A stretch of DNA of 64,000 nucleotides, taken from NCBI RefSeq assembly GCF_963855985.1, contig NC_087098.1, positions 11,118,501-11,182,500 on the forward strand, written 5' to 3'. The notes under the pieces were generated by a model. It saw nothing but the letters and a program-made list of their open reading frames with translations, searched no databases and was not told where the DNA came from. This DNA is from Ostrinia nubilalis (Eukaryota; Arthropoda; Insecta; Lepidoptera; Crambidae). Positions within the stretch are counted from its first letter, which is position 1; the number at the start of each line of letters is the position of its first letter. A program made the position numbers and the translations under genes. This document shows, piece by piece, positions 1-10,620 of the stretch.

Positions 1-2457
1 TGGTTTCTGTCTTTTCCTTTTTTGTCTTTCTTGTTCTTCCTTTTCCAGTTCTTCACTTTTTTGCTCATTTTCATTGTTTTCAGTAGTTTGGTTCTTTTCT
101 TCTTCATTCTCTATACTAGTTTCTCCTCCTGTTCTGTCTGGTTTCTGTTCTTCATTTTCACACTCTGTATAGTCAGGGATAAAAATTGTCTTTTCCGGTT
201 TCTTTAGGTTTTCATCAAATATCACATTTCTTGCCGTCACTGCCATGTTATTTTCTTCATCAAATAATTTGTATCCTCCTACATTATATCCAATCATTAT
301 CATTTTCTTGCCTTTGTCATCCAATTTCTTCCTCAATTCTTTAGGAACGTGATTGTAAGCAATGGATCCAAATACTCTCAAATTCGAAACATCAGGTTTT
401 CTTCCTTCCCATAATTCACTAGGTGTAGTATCTCTTCCTGCAACTGGACTCCTGTTTGTAACGTACGTAGAATATAATACTGCTTCTCCCCAAAATTCTT
501 TTTTCATTCCTGCATCTATCAATATTGTTCTCGCTTTATCCATGAGGGTTCTGTTCATTCTCTCCGCCACACCATTCATCTCCGGGTTATAAGGTACTGT
601 ATGCTGCATGACTATTCCATTTCTGTTACAAAAATCCCTAAACTCATTAGACAAGTATTCGCGCCCATTATCCATTCTCAATTTTAAAATGTTACTATTA
701 AAATGTTTAGTTACCATGTTATAATAATATAAAAACTTTTTGAAAACTTCAGATTTATGTTTTATCAAAAATACCATAGTGAAATGTGTAAAGTCATCAA
801 TAAAAGTGACAAAATAATTTTTGTCATCCCAAGTGGTTGGTGAAATTGGACCACATACATCAGTATGAACTAACTCTAAAGGTTTCTTGGCTCTATAGCC
901 TTTATGATTGAATGGCTGTCTAGTACTTTTACCCAATAAACAAGATTCACATAAATCACTCTGTGTCGTTTTATTTTTTAAGTCCGATAAACCTTTTACC
1001 ATGCAATTTTTCGCCAATAAATTTAAATTACTTGAACCCAAATGACCAAAACGTCGGTGCCACAATTCATAAAGATTTACATCAGGTTTATTAATTAAAT
1101 AACAAGATTTTACTGAAGTTACTAAAACATTCACTGTGTACAAAGTTCCAGAATTATTACCAATCATTAGTATGTAATCTTTTTCAAAAACTCTTACTTT
1201 ACCTTGAGAAAAACTGACAGTCAAACCAGCATTTTCCATTTTTGATACAGACAATAAATTTTTTCTTAAGTCAGGGACATAGTAAACATTTTTAATTATG
1301 CATTTATATTGCCTGTTGCCTACCTTACTAATTACCTCTATGTTGCCAATTCCTATTGCTTGTAAATTAATACCATTTTTGGCAGCAGCAATGAGACGTG
1401 GTTTTGTTAATTGTATATAGTCCACAAAATGTTCTCTTGTGTTAACTAAATGATCTGAACACCCTGAGTCCACACAAAATTGTAGTTCGCAATACTTTTC
1501 TGCACACTTATATTTTTGCACACTTTCTTCACACTTATTATTTTCACTCACAAATGCACTAGGATTATTTTCCGTATAATTACTCTCCTCTCTCCGTTCT
1601 TGACTCTGGTAGTTTCTCCCTCGGCGATGGCTCCATCCTTGTCCTCGTCCTGTATTGTTTCCTTGTCCTCGTCCTGTATTGTATCCTTGTCCAGTATAGT
1701 ATCCTCGTCCTGTATTGTAGAATCCTCTTCCTGAATTGTTATTTCCTCCTCTATATGTTTGTCCCGATCCAGTAGTATAATTTCGCCCTGTAGAATAATT
1801 GTTTCCTTGTCCTCGACCTCTGCACTGGTATTTCTTATGGCCTGGCTTCCCACAGTTGTAACAATTGAAGGCACTCGAGCTCGTCTCTTTGTTGTTTTCA
1901 TTAAACTTTTTCTTCTTTTCTTCCTCTGCGAGAAGTCTTTCCATGACTGTGCTCAGTTTCAGGTCTCCCATTGTCTCTAATGCGGTGACTACGCCCTCGT
2001 AGCTTTTTGGCATAGATAAAAGTATGTAGTTAATTTTTTCCTCGTCTGACAAAACTGATTCTGCCTCCTCCAACTGAGTGCAGATTTCTTGAATTTTGGT
2101 AAAATGTTCTTTCAGTGGTTTGCTCTCTAGATACTTTATTTCGTTCAGCTGTCTTCTCAAAAACAATTTTCCTCTTGTACTTTTTTCTTTGAAGTTTTCC
2201 TCTAAGTTTTTGTACATTTTAAATGCACTTTCTTGGCGTACATATTGAAGATGACTATCAGCCACTGCGCTAATTATTAGAGCCTGTGCCCTTGCTTCGA
2301 GGCTCTTATTTTCGGCTTTCTTGGAGAAATTTTCGTCAATCACAGCGCCCAGGCAATTTGCCTCATTTAGCATACTTTTCATTCTAAAAGCCCAATTCGA
2401 AAATCCTTCCCCATTGAATTGTGCAATGTTATATCTGTTGTCTTTCGAACACGACAT
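1..2457 (-). CDS. Copia-type gag-pol polyprotein, N-terminal 819 codons (partial)
   Basis: Translating the minus strand from the ATG at 2457 gives 819 codons with no stop, running off the window. Seen in order: a gag region; one CCHC zinc knuckle (C199 to C212, CYNCGKPGHKKYQC); a Gly/Arg/Asn/Gln-rich stretch with repeated GRGQG units (about 213-290); an aspartic protease active site (VDSG, D330); the integrase HHCC zinc site (H467, H472, C503, C506); and the integrase catalytic triad D533, D596, E632 with exactly 35 residues between the last two. An acidic, Lys-rich linker follows before the window ends. An in-frame ATG at 2496 is an alternative start. The polyprotein packages its RNA, matures itself and integrates the cDNA. 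All visible catalytic residues are intact; the RT domain cannot be assessed. Confidence 0.93.
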   Translation of the reverse strand, partial: MSCSKDNRYNIAQFNGEGFSNWAFRMKSMLNEANCLGAVIDENFSKKAENKSLEARAQALIISAVADSHLQYVRQESAFKMYKNLEENFKEKSTRGKLFLRRQLNEIKYLESKPLKEHFTKIQEICTQLEEAESVLSDEEKINYILLSMPKSYEGVVTALETMGDLKLSTVMERLLAEEEKKKKFNENNKETSSSAFNCYNCGKPGHKKYQCRGRGQGNNYSTGRNYTTGSGQTYRGGNNNSGRGFYNTGRGYYTGQGYNTGRGQGNNTGRGQGWSHRRGRNYQSQERREESNYTENNPSAFVSENNKCEESVQKYKCAEKYCELQFCVDSGCSDHLVNTREHFVDYIQLTKPRLIAAAKNGINLQAIGIGNIEVISKVGNRQYKCIIKNVYYVPDLRKNLLSVSKMENAGLTVSFSQGKVRVFEKDYILMIGNNSGTLYTVNVLVTSVKSCYLINKPDVNLYELWHRRFGHLGSSNLNLLAKNCMVKGLSDLKNKTTQSDLCESCLLGKSTRQPFNHKGYRAKKPLELVHTDVCGPISPTTWDDKNYFVTFIDDFTHFTMVFLIKHKSEVFKKFLYYYNMVTKHFNSNILKLRMDNGREYLSNEFRDFCNRNGIVMQHTVPYNPEMNGVAERMNRTLMDKARTILIDAGMKKEFWGEAVLYSTYVTNRSPVAGRDTTPSELWEGRKPDVSNLRVFGSIAYNHVPKELRKKLDDKGKKMIMIGYNVGGYKLFDEENNMAVTARNVIFDENLKKPEKTIFIPDYTECENEEQKPDRTGGETSIENEEEKNQTTENNENEQKSEELEKEEQERQKRKRQKP

Positions 2458-2562
2458 GATGACGATGATATTCGTAGATGTAATTTTCGGTACCATAAAC
2501 CTTTCCAACAATGTCCTCCACTCGTGGATGCGATTGAACTTAATTTCTTGTGACAAATTCTT

Positions 2563-2575
2563 CTGGGCCCATAAC
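2563..2575 (-). other. Copia primer-binding site (initiator tRNA-Met, internal)
   Basis: The minus strand reads GTTATGGGCCCAG just inside the LTR. This is complementary to the anticodon-arm region of initiator tRNA-Met, the unusual half-tRNA primer known for Drosophila copia. It fixes the LTR/internal boundary. Confidence 0.78.
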
Positions 2576-2578
2576 TAT

Positions 2579-2791
2579 TGTTGTTATGGGGTTTAATTAA
2601 TAAAGCGCCATGATTATCTTCAACTTGCTTGTTTATTGCAATCTTACACATGCAAAATATAAATTACAACGGAGCACATCAAAACAAAACTTTTCAGTCG
2701 GCCATTTTTCCACAGAGAGACCATAGACTTTGAGCTAGCTTTTTTAAACTCTAAACCATAAATAAATGTTTAGTGTTGTCATTACTCAACA
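2579..2791 (-). repeat. Copia 5' LTR (about 213 bp)
   Basis: On the minus strand the segment begins TGTTGAGTAATG and ends ATAACAACA, giving the TG...CA and TGTTG/CAACA ends expected of an LTR, and it abuts the tRNA-iMet primer site. The second LTR lies outside the window, so the outer edge is inferred from the TGTTG motif only. Confidence 0.62.
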
Positions 2792-4448
2792 AATGTTAAT
2801 TTCAATTATTTCATCTCGTTACACGCAAAAAAGTTCAAAAATTTATTCAAATTCACATCAAAAAAGGTACCATAATATTTAATAACAGGCTCAATAAACT
2901 TTTTTTACTTGACACCGAACGCGATAAATGATTTTCACAGTTCAAAAATGATAAATCGTAGCATTTAGCGAAATAAATTACCAACGAAAACCTCAATGCA
3001 CGTTGATTTACCTGGCAGTCCGTATCGACAGACATTTATAAAGCAACGACGTATTAACACATGTGTCGTTAATGTACTGCAATTAGTTGGTCCGATTACG
3101 ATTTTCGATATCGTTCATGTCAACAGTTAAGTATGTTGCAGTTTCCGCGTTACAATTTCGAGAGTGAAGCAGGAGCGAAAGAGAGGCTGAAATTTTTACT
3201 CTAGTTTCTTAATTCGAATTTATACCTACCTAAAAGGAACATGGGCTATCTCATATGATCCGATAAAATTATCTAGGTAGCTTACAGTTGAATATGATAA
3301 GGCTAAGAAACGTAGACACGTAAGTAGTGAAGTGATTCCTATTTCAGGCTTAAGACTTCGGTATTGACAGGAGAGGGGTGATGACAATGACATTTGCTAT
3401 TATGTTTTTAAAGCCAATGTGATAAAATTTTCAATGAATGAAAAAAAATAACTGTTGAAACTATTCAGATTTTTCCTGGCCACTAATAATCCGAATGCAA
3501 CTTTTATGCCATATAAAAAGAAAAAACGATCTTCTTTTGTCAAATCACTAACACTGCATTATTCTTTTCTATTTCCAAACCCTCCGATCGTCTTTTGTTA
3601 TTTTATTCAATAAACCCTTCCCAACTTTGAGAAGCCCGCTCGCAATCCACCACTTGCGTCGGCGCGTTGATTGCGAACCGCTTGCGTCGATTTATAACGG
3701 CAATTAGTCAGCGACGACGCGTGCGCGGGCGACGCGCGACAAATCGCAGCAACTGACGCGTGGGCGGTGCACTTGCAACGGATTCACAATGGACTGGTTT
3801 GGGGACAGAAGTCGGATTATGTCAGTAATTCTAATACATATCTTTTTAGCTTGACTGTTGGCAAAATGTGAAATTAGTTGCACAAAAACCTAACTTAATA
3901 AAAGTGACTTGAGTCTCTTCCACCACTTCTAGTCAGCACCATAAGATATATTATCCCGATGTGATGGTAGGGCAAGCTAAAGCTACCAGCGCGCGTCCCT
4001 TCAAAAAAAAAAAAAAAAAAAAAGGGCAAGCTTTATAGGAGACAGCTACCTACTCTTGACTTTTGACCGATTGGGTTTTGATGGTAACATTAAATACTTC
4101 AATACAAAATCCCATCGCTTATAGTCATTACATACATCCTAATGTACACGATATCGAAGATGTTTATTTTCTTATAATTGCTATAATCTTTTTAATCCAA
4201 AACAGCAAACAGCGCTAAGCTCACGGTGGACGCAAAATGTTTACGCTTACATTATGCTTAACGAATATAGAGCATGGAGTTTCACAGCGATAGTGAATCA
4301 GAAATATCCGTGTGGGCTCATTTTAGAATTTATTATTACTGTTTTGTACAGGCAGCAAGGGAAAACAATTACTTACATCTGTTAAAAATTAATGAGTTAT
4401 ATAAGCTTTAAACAATAGGGGTACTTGTGATTAACTAATAATAATATC
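2792..4448. other. Non-coding; CpG-rich block at 3636-3790
   Basis: No gene recognised. A CpG-rich block (3636-3790) with repeated CTTGCGTCG/GACGCG words stands out from its AT-rich surroundings and is followed by ATGGACTGGTTTGGG at 3789, a 22-codon frame. It could be a promoter plus first exon but has no recognisable product. A poly(A) run sits at about 4003-4022. Confidence 0.3.
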
Positions 4449-4778
4449 TAAGGGACGTGTCTTCTAAAATAGTTTCGAGTGAAGCTCCATCTTCAGCCTG
4501 ATCAACACATTCCATCAGGTGAAATGTCAAGAGATTCTTCGTTGTGTCGTCTGCATTGGCAGGGCTTGACGGTTATTAGATACAAACAAGTTAAATAAAA
4601 GTTAACTTGTTTGTATCTAATAACATAACCATGATGATTGGTTCTGCCGTCAAGCCCTGCCAATGGGTATCTCTTTGTACTTTAACAACGAGGAAGCTCT
4701 TGGTATCTTACCTGATAGAAAGTGTTGATCAGGTCGAAGGTGGAGCTTCACTCGGGAATATTTTTGGCACGTCCTTTT
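4449..4778. mobile_element. Foldback MITE (about 330 bp)
   Basis: The two halves are inverted copies. The left end GGGACGTGTC...CGAGTGAAGCTCCA pairs with the right end TGGAGCTTCACTCGG...GCACGTCC, and in the centre GTTATTAGATACAAACAAG pairs with CTTGTTTGTATCTAATAAC around a short loop (about 4570-4623). There is no coding capacity. It is a non-autonomous DNA element; the superfamily is not determined. Confidence 0.8.
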
Positions 4779-6625
4779 AAGACTGTTAATCCAAACTACT
4801 CCAATTGTTTAATAAATTCTTAAAGCAATTTTATATACCATAAAGTTTAGTATGCCTTATAAAATTTTAGGTAAGTTGATTAAACCCTGACATAACAAAT
4901 TCAAATAGAAACTGCCACAAACCGAAACGAGCGTGGCTTCCGAATCACATAAAACTTGCATCGTCGAAAACCAACCAAAGACGTGTTTTTAATTTATATG
5001 CTAACTACACGACCTTGTTTCCTACTAGTCACTTATTACTGCTCATTATCCACAAATAAACTAGGGTTCGGGTCGGGTTTAATTTGATCAGAGTGAAGAT
5101 TACGCCCGTCCAGCCACCACTTAAATTCTTATTTGTTAAATTACTTATTTACTTTACGATTAACAATTTTCTGAATTGCCAGCCTGAGACCGATAACTGT
5201 CCGGAATTCCAGCGGGTAAATTCGTAAAGCTCGGTAATTTCAATCCTCGCCATTTTTAAAGACGCAAATTTGCCCGTCAAAAGTGCTTTTACTTTACTTG
5301 TGTGTAAGTTAACTTCTACAGGAAGATTTTTTTAAGTTCGTGAGTTGGGAGACTGACCTTAGTTCTTGATTGTTTTTCATATTATGTTAGGTATACGAGT
5401 ATTTGGCAATAAACGAGTAATCCCGTATACTTAGAACTGAATGAACACTAAACTTGAAATAGAAAAAAAGCTTACCGCATCTTGCAGCTTAATAAAACCT
5501 CTATCTTAAGAAGCATGTGTTCAGATACAGATATAATAATAAAAACAGTCAACTTCTTTTACTACGAGTATAAGGCGCCTAAACAAACAAAATATAAAAA
5601 TTTAAACTCTACCGTAAGTTTAATCTGAGCTCAAATAGTTTGTAACAATCACTAAAGCCACTTGGTGATGGTGAAAGTAAATGTTTAATTTTGTTTCTGA
5701 ATACACATGGTGTTATCTTAATCAAGTAGAGTCATTCACATTTAAAGGAGTTAATTTTTTTAAATCTTGTATTAAAGTCCCATAGCGGCTTTAAGTTTTA
5801 CGAGGGTCAACTACCAACATGAAAGCAGAAACTATGCGCTTTTAAGTGCAAAAACTTAACACAATAAAATAATGGGCTATAATATTTAATTAATAATTGT
5901 ACAGGTAATTTTTAATATCCATAATTAAAAGTTATTGTAACTTAAACAATTAACCATTTGATTGAAGCCAAGTTACACAAAAATGAAATTAAACCATTCA
6001 TTCGTGTATAATTCCCGTGGATTTTATTACTCTTTTAATCATAATCATTTCACCTAATTGTACAAGTAACAATAAAATATTCTGATCTCTATAAAGGCCG
6101 GCAATAAACTGGGCATAAAATATCAACTAATTAAAAACCAATGGACCTGCCCACTATACATGATAAAAACGCAATAATTTAAATCGTTTACGATCGAGTT
6201 TATGCGCAATATTAATTGTGTTGAATATTTTATGGTAGTTCTGTGCCCAACTCTTTAAGTCGATTTTAACACATACGACTCTATCCGTCTCTTTTGTGAA
6301 ACTAATTTCTGATACGTGTGAGAGAGACAAATAGATTTGACACAATCGAGATTGGTTTACGGGTAAGAACCCGCTGAATTGATAAAAATGATTCGCTTGC
6401 GAAGCAGCGCGCGCGCTAACACGGAGGCTTATCGCGATAAAACTATTTAAATATGCAATTGGTGCAATTAATATTGAATAGGGTTTATTGATAAGGTATA
6501 AGTTATTGCGGGCTTAACTCCGCTTATGTTACTGGTCTATTTAGTTTGAAAGCTTTGATAGTAAGATAAACGGATAAGTATCAATATTTCCAACCAATTC
6601 AATTATTTAGTATACTAAAGACTAA
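4779..6625. other. Non-coding, nothing recognised
   Basis: AT-rich sequence without a believable ORF, RNA gene or repeat that I can identify. Confidence 0.4.
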
Positions 6626-6705
6626 GGCTGGGTTGCACCATCTTACTTTAACTTTGACAAACGTCAAAAAATGGTTATGGTTTAGTTACGGTTAAAGTCA
6701 ACTTA
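6626..6705 (-). mobile_element. Partial inverted copy of the 118-bp MITE
   Basis: Starts GGCTGGGTTGCACCATCTTAC, which is the reverse complement of the right end of the adjoining element. The middle has been deleted. It sits head to head with the complete copy at 6706-6823, so the pair forms a large inverted structure. Confidence 0.72.
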
Positions 6706-6823
6706 GGCTGAGTTGCACCACCTAACTTTGACCGTAACTATGACGATAACCGGTGTTTTTTGTATGGAGTTTGACATATTTTTAACGTTTGTCAAAGTTA
6801 AAGTAAGACGGTGCAACTCAGCC
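6706..6823 (+). mobile_element. 118-bp MITE, complete copy
   Basis: Begins GGCTGAGTTGCACCACC and ends GGTGCAACTCAGCC (terminal inverted repeats), with TTA on both sides as a 3-bp target duplication. The body includes the shared block ACCGGTGTTTTTTGTATGG. Related copies are at 20564-20681, 28815-28898 (half) and 47372-47488. Confidence 0.85.
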
Positions 6824-7346
6824 TTAAACAATTTAAATTAACTTGGTTTTAAATTTTTAAATATTTAGTCACACCTAGGTTCTACGGATCAAGAGATTAA
6901 AGTCTAACATTTAAAAAACTTATTGACATTCTAACGACAAACGATTTACCCAAACGTATCCAATCCTTTGGCATCTGTAATTTGGATATTTATTTGTTCG
7001 GATAAAGACAGATTCTAGCCGTTACAGTCGTCTTAAAGAAGATAGATGATGCCCGCTCGATTTATATCAATTTCTCGATACTCCCTCGTCTGATAAAAAC
7101 TATTAACTCAGTTCGAGGATTAATAAATTGACTTTAGAGTGAATCTTCGCTTAAGACTTCCAGGAATCGGAGTTATTTCAAAATGGTTCAATCAATTAAG
7201 TAAATGGTAGTTCTAAACTTTGGTTTTAAAATACCTAGTTTAGTATTCAAATCTAATCCCAAGCTAAGCAAAGTTAGTAAATAGATACTTATATATATAC
7301 TACTACAACTACTATTTTAGAGCTTACTAGTTATATGCTAGAGCTC
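6824..7346. other. Non-coding, nothing recognised
   Basis: AT-rich sequence without supported features. Confidence 0.4.
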
Positions 7347-8147
7347 CTATAGTCTATCCAATATAGCTTGATTAGAATGACAGCTGCCATCAAAAGTAAC
7401 GACATAACTTTGTAGTAGCGATCAATGAGAGCTAAATATTGGCGGACAAGAAATAATTCACGTCTGACCTACAAACAATATTTTCGACGACAGTGCTTCC
7501 AATAAAAATGTTAATTTCGTGTAAATGCAGCGTTAAATTATACGAATAAGTAGTAATTCGAAATTATAAAAATCAAGCTAGAGTATTAACGACGTCTCTA
7601 CAAGGTTATCTCGAGTTACAAAAATGTTAGTGATGGGACACATCGACAAATGTCATATTAAATGAAAACTAATTTTTTAACATATTTAACTAATTTTTTT
7701 TCTAACATATTTTTAACATATTTAAGTCAAGTTATACGTTTTTCTAAATGTTCACTATTAAAAACCAAAAAACATTTCATTCTTAAATAATCAAACATTG
7801 GAAATCAATCACCGGTATTTTTTTGGGTATTCATAGCACCGTTGCTCTAGAAGAGATGCCCACCGCCCTCTAGCGAGAGGAAAAAACCATTGAAGAACAC
7901 TGATGACAATGACTACGACTTAGGTTGTACACCCTTGACATGAATTTTAAATTTTACTGTCTTTAAATTTAAATTATAATTGTCATTTTTATGAATAAAG
8001 ATATGAAGAAAAATTGGGTGCATTTTTTTATATCATTTTTTCGAAAACTTATCGATACATCTATGTGAACCGTACGAAACATACCCAGCACTAGTCACAT
8101 TCGTTTGATAGCTGTCATTCTAATCAAGCTATATTGGATAGACTATA
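7347..8147. mobile_element. Non-autonomous TIR DNA element (about 800 bp)
   Basis: The left end CTATAGTCTATCCAATATAG, continuing through CTTGATTAGAATGACAGCT, recurs inverted at the right end (8112-8147), giving terminal inverted repeats of about 38 bp. No transposase frame lies between them. The superfamily and target duplication could not be decided. Confidence 0.75.
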
Positions 8148-8458
8148 GCTTATATTAAGCTTTCCTTTAACTTTACCCCTTTATGCATTTAAAGTTGTAA
8201 TCCGTTAAACCACCAGGCGAGGCGGCTGCAATCAAGGAGCTATATCACTTAGAACAAAAATGATTATATACTTTCCAGATTTTATATTTGTATTGATAAA
8301 TTAAGACATAATTAGTGGACATTAGGACAAAGTCATCCAAAACAAGCACCGGCAAATTATTCACAAAAGCTGAATAGTGTTAAAGCACCAGGCGTTTTAC
8401 TTAATGGCCATTTTTTGCCTTTTTAGTCCAATAGACCTTATTTAGACGATCTCGGCGG
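8148..8458. other. Non-coding, nothing recognised
   Basis: Short AT-rich spacer between the TIR element and the tandem repeat. No supported feature. Confidence 0.4.
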
Positions 8459-9130
8459 GATCACGGAGTGCGAAGTGTTGTAGTGAGCCGGACAAAATAA
8501 CAGTCCGCTGCGGGGAGTCGCGGCGCGCAGCACTTTGCCAAATGCTTCTAGGATCCGGATTTGCTCGTACGCCCCGGATAAAAAGTGCACGCACTTACAC
8601 CGATGCGTAACATTGAAATTTTTGATCGTTGACTGAGAAAAGGAGTGTCTCTTTTGCTTTTTTGGTGCGTCAGTATATAACGACGTGTTGAGCTTGACGG
8701 GATCACGGAATGCGAAGTGTTGTCATAGTGAGTCGGACAAAATAGCAGTCCGCTGCGGGGAGTCGCGGCGCGCAGCACTTTGCCAAATGCTTCTAGGATC
8801 CGGATTTGCTCGTACGCCCCGGATAAAAAGTGCACGCACTTACACCGATGTGTAATATTGACATTTTTGATCGTTGATTGAGAAAAAGAGTGTCTCTTTT
8901 GCTTTTTTGGTGCGTCAGTATATAACGACGTGTTGAGCTTGGCGGGAATGCGGGATCACGGAATGCGAAGTGTTGTCATAGTGAGTCGGTCAAAATAGCA
9001 GTCCGCTGCGGGGAGTCGCGGCGCGCATCACTTTGCCAAATGCTTCTAGGATCCGGATTTGCACGTACGCCCCGGATAAAAAGTGCAACGCACTCACAAC
9101 GATGCGTAACGTTGACATTTTCACTGTTGT
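8459..9130 (+). repeat. Tandem repeat, about 245-bp unit, 2.7 copies
   Basis: Units start with GATCACGGARTGCGAAGTG at 8459, 8701 and 8954 (periods 242 and 253 bp); the third is incomplete. Each unit has a GC-rich block (GTCCGCTGCGGGGAGTCGCGG), a conserved TTCTAGGATCCGGATTTGC, and in the two full units TATATAACGACGTG near the end. Differences between units are few, so the array is recent or homogenised. A long minus-strand frame across it arises from the repetition. Confidence 0.9.
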
Positions 9131-9567
9131 ATTTTTGCTGCGTCTGTAACAAGCTGTTAAATAAGTAGGTATGTACCTAGTGGTTCTTTTTGCAAAATTT
9201 TATAGTAGACGTGTGAACGTCTGAACACTGATGTTGATAAAAATTAATTTTATTTTAATTACATCATAAAAAAACTCTGTTTGGTAACTTATTTTTGGAA
9301 ACACACGTCATTTTTTTGTACCTGATATTGAACCAGAACCATTTCACTTGATCAAGTTCAAACATCGTTATAAACATAGTTAGTAGACATGAGTGAAATT
9401 ACAGCACGGTATAAATACAGCCTCGTAAATCTTAAAGGATTCGGGAAGTTGAACTATACAGTTTACGTAGCATTCTTTATGAGTCAGAACAACAAAATAC
9501 TCTTACATGATAGATTATGAGTTTTTGTGTCCCCTAACAAATATTTTAAGTTTGTATTTATAAAAAA
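9131..9567. other. Non-coding, nothing recognised
   Basis: AT-rich sequence without supported features. Confidence 0.4.
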
Positions 9568-9789
9568 ACTAGCGGCCGCCCGCGACTTCGTACGCGTGGA
9601 CCTCGTTTTACTCCATTAGGGGTGGAGTTTCGTAAAATCTGCTCTTAGCATCTATAGCGCGTACATTTTAAATTTCAACTCTCTTACTTTAAACACATAG
9701 GACTTTCATAATATAAACTTCCAACCCTCCTTTTATCTCCTTAGCCCCCGTGGTTGATTTCTAATGATACATTTTCAGTATAATATGTA

Positions 9790-9816
9790 CCACCACCACC
9801 ACCACCACCACCACCA
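9790..9816 (+). repeat. (ACC)n microsatellite
   Basis: About nine CAC/ACC triplets, forming the 3' tail of the minus-strand LINE next to it. Confidence 0.9.
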
Positions 9817-10620
9817 TTTCAGCCATAGGACGTCCACTGCTGAACATAGGCCTCCCCCAATGCTTTCCATGTTGATCGATTGGAAGCGGCCTGCGTCCAG
9901 CGCTTCCCTGCTACCTTTACGATGTCGTCGGTCCACCTTGTAGGTGGAAGTCCCACGCTACGTTTTCCGGTACGCGGCCTCCATTCCAGAACCATTCTGT
10001 CCCATCGGCCATCAGTTCTGCGTACTATGTGCCCTGCCCATTGCCACTTCAGCTTGCTAATCCGTTGGGCTATGTCAGCGACTTTGGTTCGTTTACGGAT
10101 CTCCTCATTTCTGATTCGATCTCGCAAAGAAACACCAAGTATAACCCTCTCCATAGCATGCTGTGCAACTGAGCTTCTGTATACGGCCTATAGTGAGAGG
10201 CCACGTTTCCGAGCCATAAGTTATCACTGGTAACACACATCGGTTATACACTCTAGTCTTCAAGCATTGAGGTATTTTAGACGAAAAGATGTTGCGTAGT
10301 TTCCCGAACGCTGCCCAGCCGAGTTGGATTCGACGATTGACCTCCTTCTCGAAATTGGACCTACATAGCTGGATCGTTTGTCCGAGGAAGACATACCTAC
10401 TTGTCGACAATCTCGAGAATTGAGCTCCCAACTGAAACTGGGTAGGGCGCAACATGGACATTCGACATAAGCTTCGTTTTGTCCATGTTCGCCCTCAGGC
10501 CTACCTGTTGGGAAAATCGATTAAGGTCTTCGAGCATTGTTCCAAGATCTTCCAACGATTCTGCCATGACCACAATATCGTCAGCAAACCGATGTGTACA
10601 CAGTACCACAGTGTACCGAA
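9791..10620 (-). pseudogene. RTE-type LINE, 3' end of reverse transcriptase (frameshifted)
   Basis: Minus-strand frames carry the end of an RT: RFADDIVVMAES (catalytic ADD, 10550-10590), then the YVFLGQTIQ...NRRIQLGWAAFGKL block, then KLKWQWAGHIVRRTDGRW...PPTRWTDDIVKVAG, ending near QQWTSYG. The three parts are in different frames (shifts near 10398 and 10155), and the element is cut off just upstream of FADD, so it is dead on arrival or decayed. Its end is a (GGT)n tail (9790-9816) in place of the usual (GAT)n. Flanks CAGTATAATATGTAC (9776-9790) and CAGTATATTATGTGTAC (10621-10637) look like a diverged target duplication. Confidence 0.88.

Larger units (their letters stand above)
1..2791 (-). 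mobile_element. Ty1/copia LTR retrotransposon, 5' part (cut by window edge)
   Basis: Read on the minus strand this is a 5' LTR, a primer-binding site and an uninterrupted gag-protease-integrase frame. Reverse transcriptase, RNase H and the 3' LTR would lie beyond position 1. The order protease, then integrase, before any RT is the Ty1/copia order, not the gypsy order. Because the other LTR is missing, neither the age nor the target duplication can be judged. The open frame across the whole visible part suggests a fairly young copy. Confidence 0.92.

Noticed and set aside
1548..1901. 117-codon minus-strand frame rich in D, E, I and T
   Set aside because: It is an out-of-frame shadow of the GRGQG repeat in the copia gag-pol frame.
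8548..8835. 95-codon minus-strand frame
   Set aside because: It crosses the 245-bp tandem repeat and repeats itself; the frame comes from the array, not from a gene.
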